Source: Pithys albifrons albifrons (lineage: Eukaryota; Chordata; Aves; Passeriformes; Thamnophilidae). From it: a stretch of DNA of 64,000 nucleotides. The notes below the pieces were generated by a model, which was given only the letters and a program-made list of their open reading frames with translations, did not search any database and had not been told where the DNA came from. The DNA lies in assembly GCF_047495875.1 (NCBI RefSeq), contig NC_092472.1, positions 1,624,849 through 1,688,848 on the forward strand, in the 5' to 3' direction. Made by a program: the position numbers and the translations under genes. Below are positions 35,237 to 47,200 of this stretch, in pieces (the first letter of the stretch is position 1; every line of letters begins with the position of its first letter).

Positions 35237-38200
35237 CTGTGAGCAATAGGAAAGAAGTTAGTGAGGTAAGAGGGCAACACTTCCATCCACTGGCATCACA
35301 CGTGTATCTGGACACAGAACTGTGTGTTCCAACTCTGCTGTGCTGGCTAAGAAACCCTTCACTGTCATCACACACAAATTCAAGAAAAGCTGCTTTTGCA
35401 TCTAAGTTTTTACAGCAAAACTCACTGCTTCCAAATCCAGTGCCAGTACACCCTGAGCCTCCCTTGGCTGAGATTATTCCAGACAAAAGCTGTTTATCCA
35501 TCAAGCAGCAATTTTGGAGACTGGGTGGCACCAAGGCCCTGCCAGGGCTTCTTCTCTTGCAGAATTCTCTGTGGCTCTTTCTGTTCAGCCCCACAACAGC
35601 ACAGCCCTGCCAGGGCTTCTTCTCTTGCAGAATTCTCTGTGGCTCTTTCTGTTCAGCCCCACAACAGCACAGCCCTGCCAGGGCTTCTTCTCTTGCAGAA
35701 TTCTCTGTGGCTCTTTCTGTTCAGCCCCACAACAGCACAGCCCGGCCAGGGCTTCTTCTCTTGCAGAATTCTCTGTGGCTCTTTCTGTTCAGCCCCACAA
35801 CACCACAGCCCTGCCTCACCCAGAGGTGCTGCTGAAAGGATCCTCAGGGCTCACTCACGAGCCAGGAGTTCAAACAGTGCCAAAGCAAGGAAGGTGGAGC
35901 CCTTGCTCCAGCAGCTTTTCCAAGACATCTCAAAATTGTGCCAAGAAGCCCAGAAAAGGGTCTCCTCTCAGTCCTGCTTATCCATTTTTATTCACTTCAA
36001 AATGAGGGCACTGCTTTTATTGGAGAACTAACCCCAGCTGGCAGAGTGATCCCCAAACTCTAACCTGAGCTACAGGATACCCACAGAAAGGGAAACCATC
36101 AGTTTAGTTTTCACAAAACTAAATAAAAGAATAGTTGAATTTCATCACTATGCAAAGACTACTGAAGGGCAAGAAAAATGAGAAGCACTCCTGGTCACAT
36201 AAGCCCTTCTCCAGGTGCTGGCAAGGCCAAGCATGTGCACACCTACAGCCAGTGACTTTGGGTTGCTATCAGCTTGTCAAACTGACCCCTGAAGTAAAAT
36301 CCCACCCACATTTCGATGAAAAGAACAGTTAATTCATTTCCCCAATCTGTTTTTATCAAGTCTGCTGTCATAAGCCAAAACCCTCATTATAAAGAAAAGT
36401 GTAACTTAAGCAACAGCCTTAAATGTGACAGCCCTTTGAAGGGATAAGAGTTCCTGTGGCAATGAGTGACTCAACCTCCCTTCCCAGCTCTTCCTTACAA
36501 AGTGAAGACTTAGGAAAAAGGTTTGGGAAAGGCTCCCAAGATTCTCTCCCTTTTTCAGTAAGAGGAAATTTAAAGCCAGGCCTACAGTGATATTAGGGAA
36601 ACACATCAATAATTAGATAGATTTAATACAGTGTCAGGATGGTTTTTTTCTTGTAAGAGCATTTGAGACTCTCAAAGTAAGAAAACTTGATCTTTCATTT
36701 AAGCTCAGATGCAAATCATTCAGGATATGACAATACATTTTCTTTATACTTAAGCCCTTCATAAAACATCCTGACATTCCCACCTATCCCACAATAAAAG
36801 ACCCCTCACAAAGAGCACCTCAAACAACCCCAAATCAACGGGTTTTACGTACCACTAACGTACGCAAGCACAGGGTACTTGCTGGGGCACGAGGGTCAAG
36901 GGCAGCTTGCAAGTCCCAAACTTTAATTTTGCTAAAAGGAAGAGAAGAGGATCATTATGACAGCATTGTTTCAAACATAAGCAAAGAAAACAATAACCAC
37001 AGCCCTGGAAAGTTTGCCAGGTTTTCCCTGCAGCTAATTCCTCAGGATTAAGCAAACTGTGAGAATCTGTTGTCACTAAAATACTCAAACTCAATCTCCT
37101 AAAACACAGGTAGTTTTGTGTTTCTTTTTAGCAGCAAATGCAGTGATGGCTTTGTGATGGTTGTCTGACAGACAAGTGGACTGTGCACACACAAACCCCT
37201 TTCCAATGTGGGAATGAAGCTGGGCTGGCCAATCCCAGGGGGACACTGACCCCAGAAAAAAGGCTACAGACACACACAGTTCCAGGATTGTTTTCAGTAA
37301 CTCTGCTGTTCAGGCAGAGAAAGACATGGAGGGTTTGGACCTAAAATGCATCCTCTAAACACTGAAAACACTGAGCAAGCCAGTGGTAGGGTTTCTGCCC
37401 TCAGCCCCACAGAAACAGTCCCTGAAGACTTCTGAGAGCCCCACAAGATACATTCACACTCATAATAAACATTTTCAGTGTGCTGCCTTAGAAAAACACA
37501 AAGCCTGAACTACTCTAAGCACACAGGACCTGGCAAGGGGTGATTCCTGAGGGAAGGAACAAAGGAGTGTCACTTCAGCCAAACAACAGTTTACTTACTA
37601 TGGAACATCAGGCTTGAGTGGTAACACAATTTATAGGAGTGTGCTAAAGGCCACCAGAACAGCAGCTTCTTGGCCACTTAAAACTGTGCTGAAACGTTCA
37701 AGCAGAAGCCACTGAGGTATCACTGATCCATCCCACACCAGGAGAGCCCCCTGGCCCAGGGAACACAAGGCTCAAGGGCTTTCAGAACATGGTTTGCTAA
37801 AGGAACCACTTTTGGAAACTGCTTCCAAACATACCCATCGTAGGCTCCACTAACAATCCTCTTGTTGTCGAACCTGATGCATCGAACCAGCTCTTCGTGG
37901 CCTTCCAATACCCTTAAACAGGCACCACATTCAATGTCCCAGAGCCTGCAGAGAACAGAGGGAGTGTGAGCACTGCAGGTCCGGCCTCACACCCAGGGAT
38001 TTAAGTGTCCTGCTGACTGGTTTTCTGGGGGACATACCATGTAATCTGCCCACAAAGGCATGAGAACTCTGCATGCCACTCAGAGCAGCCACAGCTCATC
38101 AAAATTAGTGGAGTCATTCAAAATTATACAGAAGGAAAGTTAAGATGCATGTTATTCTCGGGAACTTTAACACACTTTTTTCTGTCTGCATAAACAGTTG

Positions 38201-41200
38201 ATTGGAGGTTCGGGAATTTAAAAAAACAGTGAGCAATGTCTTCCCCATGTCTCCAAGCAGAAGATAAGGTGATGGAGCAGTAGGTAAGCATTGGGGGTCA
38301 CCATTTGTGGGGTAAGGGGGTGCTAATGATGGTCAGAATTGATCAGGCACAGCAGCATCAGAAGGCTGGATCAGAGGCCTTGAACTTGGCTTTCTTTTTA
38401 GTTACAGCTTTACCTTTTATCTCCTCTTGTATCCAACATGTCATGACACTATTGGCTTGTCAGTTCAGCTGAGCATACATGGAAACTTTCCACTGGCTAC
38501 AAGGTATCTCACGTTCTACAGGTGGCTCTCTGCTCCTTAAAGGTGCACTCCAAACTGCTTTCCTTCAAGGATACACTCTGAACTGCTCCATACCCATCTC
38601 TTCATCAATTACCTCAGACATTAGAGGATCATAAACACACTCTCACCCCCACAGGTAAGAAGTTCTGTTTAGTTTGAAATAAACCTGTGTCCCACTTTTT
38701 CATGGGGCTGTGACATGTTGAGTAAACGTGTGTTAAGGCATCTCACATTGAGGTAAGTTCCATTCATAAATCATCTGCTTCATGGAAACCATGCCAAGGA
38801 TGTTTAGCACATGCAGCAAGAAAGGTTTTCCCAGGTCAAATGGGCACTGGTAGCCAGGGCCAGCAGCTGGGGCACCCACCTGATGGTGTTGTCCGAGGAG
38901 CCGCTGACCACCAGGCGGTCGCGGTACTGCAGGCAGGCGATGCCGCGCTTGTGCCCGTTCAGGGTGCGCACGAACTCGCACGTGCTCGTGCTCCACACCT
39001 GGGGAACAGCAGCACAAACACCGCTCTGAGAGCCACACCACACAAGGTTTGCGGGTTTCAACAGAAGCCACCAGGAATTCACATACAGGAGAGCCCCAGA
39101 GCATCTTTACAGGCAAAGAGCAGGTCCCTGGCACTCTGGGGACGCAGCAGTGACACCGGGCACTGCCACTGCACAGAGAGCCACTGAGGAGAGCTGGGGG
39201 TTGCTATAAAATGTTTCTGGGTGCTATAGACAGCCCCAAATGATCTCACCAATTTGATCACTTGAATCTCGGCAAGTTAAAAAGCATTTTTAAAAGTGGA
39301 AGGTACCACTCAGACAAAAACCCTGCAGTTTTTCACCAAAGAATTTACTTTCAAGCTACAACTAAAGAGAAGGCCCAAACTGTGGCCTTTAGAGGTTTGG
39401 TGGCTGCTTCTTTCTTAACATTAAAGGATTCCATCAACTTTGCCCATTTTTAATGAACTGTGACTGAAGTTGTAATGTAGAGAGTACCAAGTGGCTCATT
39501 CTCCAACACAGAGCAGCAGCATCTCTGGCAGAGAATTGGACATGAAACTGCCAAGATGTTCTTGGCAGTGGATAAGGTTCAGAGAGGCAGGGTGGAAATG
39601 CCTGTTATATCAGTACACCCTGGGTAACTAAAGTATTCTGATATGTAGAAGCCTTCAAATACAGCCTCTTCACCTTCAAACAGGGCACAGCCTGGCTGAG
39701 CTGCTGGGAAGGCACAGCAAGGAGACTGAGGGGAGACCTCAGTGCAGGGACAACTCCCTCGGGAGGGGCAGAGGAGGGGCAGGCACTGAGCTCTGCTCTG
39801 TGGGACCAGGGACAGCACCCAGGGAATGGCTGGAACTGTGTCAGGGCACGGTCAGGTTGGATCTCAGGAAAAGGCTCTTCCCCCAGAGGGTGGTGGGCAC
39901 TGACCAGGCTCCCCAGGGCAGTGGGCACAGCCCCAAGGCTGCCAGAGCTCCAGGAGTGTTTGGATGATGCTCTGGGGCACAGGGTGTGACTCTTGGGGCT
40001 GGTCCTGTGCAGGGCCAGGAGTTGGACTGGATGACCCTTGCAGGTCCCTTCCAGCTCAGCATACTGTGTGATTCTGTGAAAGGCACTGCTGATGAATTTC
40101 ACACCTGGACAAAACTGCTGAGTGAAATTAAAAACACCAAGTGGAAACAGGCACAAGATGTGCCACCTTTAACAAACCAAACCATTTTGAGAGTAGAGTT
40201 CAGACAGAAAATGGGCTCTGCTCAGAAGCTACAACAATATTCAAGCAGAGTTCTCTGCACAAAGACAACAAGGGCCAGCAAAGGGAAGCCAAGTGGGAAC
40301 AGGAAAGGCCCAGAACTGCTCAGGAAGGCCATGGCTGTTCCAGGCTGAGGATGCTCTGAGGCTCCCCTGGCCCGGTGGCCACACAGGCTGCACTGGAGCT
40401 GTTCCCGCTCACCTTGATGGTCCTGTCCCCCGACGCCGACACGATGTACTTGTCGTCGAAGTCGACGACGTTGACGGCGGCGCGGTGCCCCACGAGCACG
40501 CGGCGCAGCGTGATGTCCGTGGGGGACGCCATGTCCCACACCGCGATGGACCTGTCCTTGGAGCACGTCACCATCAGCCCGTTGCTGAACCGCAGGTGCA
40601 GCACCGCCTCGTTGTGGTGGATCAGCGTGTTCAGAACCTCCCCGGTGTTCACATCCCAGACTCTGTCAAGGAAACAACCACACCCAGGTGAGGGGTGGGG
40701 GCTCTGCAGGGCACGGATGTGTACAGTCTGTGTGACCTCTAACAGGGCTCTCTGCCTGTCCAACCCCTGCCAGGCCTCGGGCAAGGCGGGGAGACGGGTC
40801 GGGCAAGGCGGGGACGCGGGCCGGGCAAGGCGGGGACGCGGGCCGGGCAAGGCGGGGAGATGGGTCGGGCAAGGCGGGGACGCGGGCCGGGCAAGGCGGG
40901 GACGCGGGTGCTGCGAAGTTTTTTGTCACGTCTCACACTCCCAAGCAACAATTAACAGCAGCAAACAATTAGGTCAGGAAATACCTACGCTGGGACCACT
41001 GCTCAGAGAATAAGCTGCTTAACAACTCCACAAACTTCCAGGCTGACTAAAGCTTGTATGGTGTATAAATTGAAGGAACAGACAAAAAAAACCACTATCC
41101 ATATGGGGTTTTCCAGTTTTATACCACTCGGTTTCCTCCCCACCAGTAGCAACTGGGATGCAGCACCCTCTAGGGTTACAGAAGTGTAAAATCACTACTT

Positions 41201-44200
41201 CATTTACAATATTTGAAGCTCTTTAGGGAGACTGGCATTGGCAGACCAATGCCAGGCACCAGAGGAGACAAGGCCCTTCTACTGAGCAGCACCTGAGTGT
41301 CTTCATACTGGGACATCTACTGACCACTGAAATCACAGAAGAGTTTAAACTCACTACCAGCAAACTGCAGTCAGACAAGTGCTCCATATGCACTAAATAC
41401 CCTGTCAATAACAGTCACAACTACGAGATGTCAGAAGAAATGAATGAAAACTTTGTATACTTGGCCATCAGCCACTCTAAAACCTCAGGAAATACCTTGA
41501 ATCACTCAGGTCATATTCCTTCAAAATTCTTAAAGCTAAAAGCATTAGACATATTTGGAAAAAAATTTATTTAATGTGATGCTTTGCCACGTATGAATTA
41601 TGAATATCCTGCTTCTGAAGTAACAGTATCACATTTGTATTAGGGATGTCTTCTAATATTTAAAGATTATTGCCAATATTCCCAGCCCTGATACTCAAAT
41701 TCCCTTTGTGCAAACACTTAGCACTCACCTTACTGTAGAATCTGAGGATCCAGTTACAATGACTCTTTCATCATATTGCAGACAAAGAACTGAGCCAGTA
41801 TGTCCCGTTAATACTTTTAAACATTCCAAGCTTGTTTTGTCCCAAATCTGTTGAAAACAAGAAGGATGTAGCTTATTAAGATCAAGAACATGGATCCAAG
41901 ACTTGATCACTGTCATAACTGCAAGGGAAGGAGGAAAAGAAGACCCCATGAGGAGTGAGTCTGTCCCATCAGTGGGCCTTGACCTTCCTTTTAGCTTCAG
42001 GAAGTCCTGATACAAGTTCTGAGATAACAGTGAAATAACCAACCATCATGGAAAGGTCAAATCCCATCTGGCAAAAGGAAATGCCAGAGGTGATGAGTGT
42101 GGAAGCAACTGAGGCTGAGGGAGCTGGGGATGTTTAGCCTGGAGAAGAGGAGGCTCAGAGGTGACCTCAGCACTGTCTGGAACTGCCTGAAGGGAAGTTG
42201 TGGCCAGCTGGGGGTTGGTCTCTTCTCCCAGGCACTCAGCAATAGGACAAGGGGGCATGATGGGCTCAAGCTCTGCCAGGGGAAATTGAAGTTGGAGATC
42301 AGAAAAGAATTCTTTGCAGAGAGAGTGCTCAGGGATTGGAATGGGCTGCCCAGAGAGGGGGTGGATTCCCCATCCCTGGAGGTTTTTAAACTGAGATTGG
42401 ATGTGGCACTGAGTGCCATGATCTGGTAAAGGGACAGGAGTTGGCCCAAGGGTTGGACTTGATGATCTTGGAGGTCTTTTCCAACCCAACTGATTCTATG
42501 ATTCTATGAACGTGGCACTGGCAATGCCAACAGTGCCAGGGAAGGACACCCAGACTGGCCCTGTGTTGTGGGAACACCGATTGCACAAGCAGGTCTTTGT
42601 GGTGAACAGAACCAATCCCTGGTTCTGGGGGAGTGAGAACTTTGCCAGGCTCCAGCAGACATCCCACCTTCCCAAACCTGCACAGGTAAACACTGACCCA
42701 CAACGAAACCAAGGCAAGAAACACAGGCTCTGCAAGGCAGAGCTGCCCCTCCCTGCAGGGAAAGGACTAAAGAAGTGCTGACCTTAATGGAGTTGTCTCG
42801 TAGGCCACTGATAATCTTCTCATCATCGTACTGCAAGCAGTAGACGCCTTTGCTGTTCTCGGAGCGGCACTGGATGCGCTGCAGGTTGTGCCTCCCGCAG
42901 CGCCAGTTGGACTCGATGGTCTGGGCAGGGAGAACCAGGGTTAGTGCCAACATGCAGGAGGCTCCAACACACACAGCCAGCTCTCCACTCAGAAACACAC
43001 CACCCTCAAATCTGAACTGTGTCAAACTTAAATCTTTTCTCCTCTCCCCCACTAAAAATACACAAACCACAATGAATTAGAATTAGCACTTCTATCATTG
43101 GCCATGACCAAGGCTGTGTTTAGTGGAGCAAATTATGGTCAACCAACCTTAATGAGGACTTCCTAAGGATCCACTACAGAGATACAAGCAGTTCCCCCCA
43201 TATTTATGTGAGTATCTGCCATAAGCAGCAGAGATAAACCAGGAGCTCACACAGTGCCAGGCTCAGTCTCACCTGAGTGACCAACATTACAGAACTGCCG
43301 AGTCCAGCTGGGGGGATTTCTTGGACCTTTCCTGCCCCACCCAGCCATATCACTGACTCGCTGCTAACTGTAGCTGCACACCCCAGAAAGAGGTTTTAAC
43401 ACAGAAAAGCCTCCTCTAAGCACCTTAAATCCCAATAAAAATTAAACTGAACAAGAACAATAAGGTTTAAAATAACCCAAGATTGATTTTTCCACCCACT
43501 CCCCCTTTAAAATCTGTGGAAGGGTAATTCTCAACAATTTTATTCTGAGATGTTTTAAAGACCTGACATGCCTTAAAAAGCTGCAAACCATTTTACAGCA
43601 GAACCAGGAAGATTTTCAGGTTTTAATCATGTTAGACAACCAATGCTGGTTTCAAAGCAATGTGGGATTTTGGCCTGGAAGCTCCTAACAACAACCAGAA
43701 GAGAATCTGTGCACAGAACTCCAGGCGAGCACCTGGACAGGCTGGAATGCTTTCACCCTCCAGCAGGGGCAGCAGAACAGGCCTCTCATTTAGCAATTTC
43801 CCAGGGATTCTCCCCAAATACTGCATGGAATCCTGGGGAGAAGCTGATGGACTGCCAGTTTGTTTGGACAAGCATATTTATCACCCATATAATCCCAATC
43901 CCAATTTTCAAAGCAGTAGCAGGCACCTCTGCAGCTCCTCAAAGACTAAAACCAACTCTCAGGAAAAGACAGAAGTGCAGTGTCACTACAACATGCCAGT
44001 TCTAGGAAAACATGTCTGCTTCAAGGCAAAACTAACTTTCCACTTTGTTTTCCATGCATTTGCTCCTTCAGTTTTCTCCCATTATGCAATTTGGAGAGAA
44101 TTATACACAGTCATAATACAAACCTGATGTACCCCAGGAACTTGTCTAAATCATAAATTCTGAGCTGCTACCAGAGGAGCAGCTGACAAGCCACTCATCC

Positions 44201-47200
44201 CCTCTCATCCTCTTCCAATTTGCGAGGAACCCAATGAAATTAGGATAACAAGGGGGCTGTCAGTTTGGTGTGGGCTTCCCAGGCCAGGCAGGGCACTGCT
44301 GATTGTCACACTGGACTGGGCTCCAACGTGACTGCTCTGGTGCAGCCCTGCAGGGAGCAGCCGGCTCATTATGCTCCTTGCTTGGCATGGGATGGAGCAG
44401 AAAGGACGGGCAATTCTCAGGCTTTATCTGAGGATTTATCATCTCTGCTAAGTGGGCAGGACTGCAGCTCATTAACTCCTCTGCTGCTCCAGAGGTGACC
44501 CCCAGAAACAGGAGAGGACTGTAAGCCTTAACTGAATGAACCAACTTAATTATGGATCTGAAAAAAATGCAATAGTAACACTGAAGACACAGGAGATAAA
44601 GCATCAGAGATCTGAGCTAGCCAATTTAAATAGTTTTAGAAACTATCTGTGCTCAGATATTGAATTCTAAGAAGTCTTAGGGGAGAGGTCCCCAAGCCCT
44701 GTTCCTGGAAAGCTCTGCAATGAGCAGTGGCACAAAGCACGTGCCAGAGGAGCTGTGAGAGCCCAAACACTGTGTGAGCACTTTCACCCCTCAGCTCCCC
44801 CTGATCACCAACACACTGGAAACAGCACAAATCACAAATGCTGCTGCTCACAGTCCCCCAAAGAGAACAGCAGTGAGAGTTTGCTCGGCAGACACCGGGC
44901 ACACAGGTTGCCTTAATTCTTATAAATTCACTAGAGGAAGCTCCTTAGCACACCCCCATAACAAAATGCTGGCTGCAAATAAAAGCAGCTGCAGTCCCCT
45001 CTGTATCTGTGTGAAGGCAGGTGCACATTTTAATTGTGTGAATAGAGGTCACTTCATGTAAACATCATCGGGGTGGCTACTGTGGGAAAACACTGCCTGT
45101 TTGTGGAGAACTTGTAAAATGCCCTTGCACTGCGTAAATCCTCGGCGTGCTGGGAAAGCAGCCACCACAGACAGAGCATCCAGCAGCACTGCAGTGGGAC
45201 CAGAGTGAAACCAGATGTGCATGTACAGAGAAATAACATTATTTTAGATGACTGAATAGAGCTGAGTGGGTGGGCAACCAGGAGGACCCTGGAGAAGGAA
45301 CATGGTTAATACAACACTGGCAACCACATGAAAGTTTCTTGCTCTGGGGAGTTTCTGGTTGTTACTCAATAGTGCAATTAGTGACAGTCTCCATCCGCAA
45401 CCTCCTTCCAAGCAGGTGGGCAGGCAAGTACAAGGGGCCAGGAGGTCACTGTGCTCGTGGGCTCTCACAACCACCAGGGAGCCTCTGATGAAGAGTCCCA
45501 CTCTTGATTTGCAGGTTTATGGTTCCAAACCTAACACCAATAAATGCAACACCCACTACTGTATTTTCTACAGATACACCCAAAAGCCTCCAAAATAACA
45601 GTCTCTGAATCTGAGTTTCACAACTACAAGTAAGATGCTGCAGAACAGTCTCCTTAGTTCAGACTCACAGTTTCTCACACTCTCCTAAAAGCTCACCAGA
45701 GCAACAGCAGCAAGTGGCTGACAAATGCTGTACAACCAACAAAATCTGGGCACACAAAGCATAAAGAGCAGCACAAAGCCAAAGCACTGCCCAGCAGGAG
45801 AACCACTTGGCAGCTGAAGTGGTGCATAAATTGATATTAAAAAAGAGCATTTAATGAGAAAAGTCCACATAAAAAATAGTCCAAGATGTAGAGGTACAGC
45901 CAAGCCTTGACCATGCCAGAATATATTCACTGGGACAAAGATACACAGTGAAAAAAGATGCAATTCATCTGGATTAACAGCTGGAGCATTAACTATACAT
46001 TGGAAGTGTTAAGGATCATCTACCATGAACAGGGTTTTTACCCATTAGATAATGTACACTGTGTTCAGCTCCTTGGCCAACAACTGCATTTTTATCCTTG
46101 TGAATGTTATTGCAGAGTAAGTGGGTTTATCTTAATCCCATCAACCAAGGAGCTTCTGTTCCCTCTGAATACACAACTCTCCTGCAGCACAAATGGGGCA
46201 GGAAGAAGAAAAGGAACATGGCCCATTTGTTACGTACACAGGGATTTCTCTGACACATTAGGCAGTTCAAACCCAAGCCTTTGCTCTTCACATGCTTTCT
46301 TCAAAAAGAAAAAAAAGAAAATCCCTCCTGACTGTGGCAGAGGAAAGGCAGAAGTAAATGAACTTCTGTCATCACAGTAGAGAGACACTCACTGCCACTG
46401 CCCTTGGGAGAGAGGAGCCACGAACTGCAAACCCCCACCACACCCTGCCATGTATTATCCCACTTCTGCACCAGGAGAGGATCAGGTTGGACTTCAGGAA
46501 GATTCTTTTCATGGAAAAGGATGTCAAACATTGGAAGGGACTGCCCAGGGAGGTGGTGGAGTCTCCATCCCTGGAGGTGTCCAAGGAATGACTGAAGTGG
46601 CGCTCAGTGACAAGGTGGGCATTGGGCACAGGGTGGACTCCATGGGCTGGGACACCTTTTCCAAACTTAATTCTAGGATTTCACCATTAAGGCTACTGCC
46701 TTTCCCTATTAATTTTCTCACTCTCTCACACAAAAAGCCTGAACCAACCTGATGAAAGATTCATTAAGGTTGGAAAAGCCCTCTGAGATTGAGTCCTACC
46801 ATCCCACAGCACTGCCAAGGCCACCACTGCCCCATGCCCCCAAGTGCCACATCCACATGGCTCTGAAATCCCTCCAGGGGTGGGCACTCCACCACTTCCT
46901 GGCAGCTGCGCCAGTGCTTGATAAAGAAATTTTCTTCATATCCTAAAAACCCCCTGTGCAACATGAGGCTGTTTCCTCTGGTCCTGTCCCCTGTTGCTTG
47001 GGAGAAGAGACCAACACTGTTGTAGACTATCCAGAATTAAAGCCAAGTGAAAGCCCAGCAGAAAACAAAAAGTTACGTGTTACAGGGGAAGAGGCAGTAA
47101 ACAGTAACAAAGGAAACAAATAAATGGAAATAAATCTAAGAAAAGCTTAACTCAGAACAGCCATCAATTGAGTTTGGCATTTACATCACTTGATGCAAAC

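Noticed and set aside
35239..36031. 198- and 211-codon plus-strand frames beside the last FBXW11 exon
   Set aside because: They read the 68-bp minisatellite and antisense exon sequence; no gene features are present.
40413..40662. Gene could be BTRC rather than FBXW11
   Set aside because: Only MASPTD fits BTRC; F-box, linker, [17 protein letters not shown] and the C-terminus all fit FBXW11.
40375..41013. 212-codon plus-strand frame overlapping an FBXW11 exon
   Set aside because: It is the antisense shadow of a GC-saturated exon (few stop-forming triplets) plus the 22-bp array.
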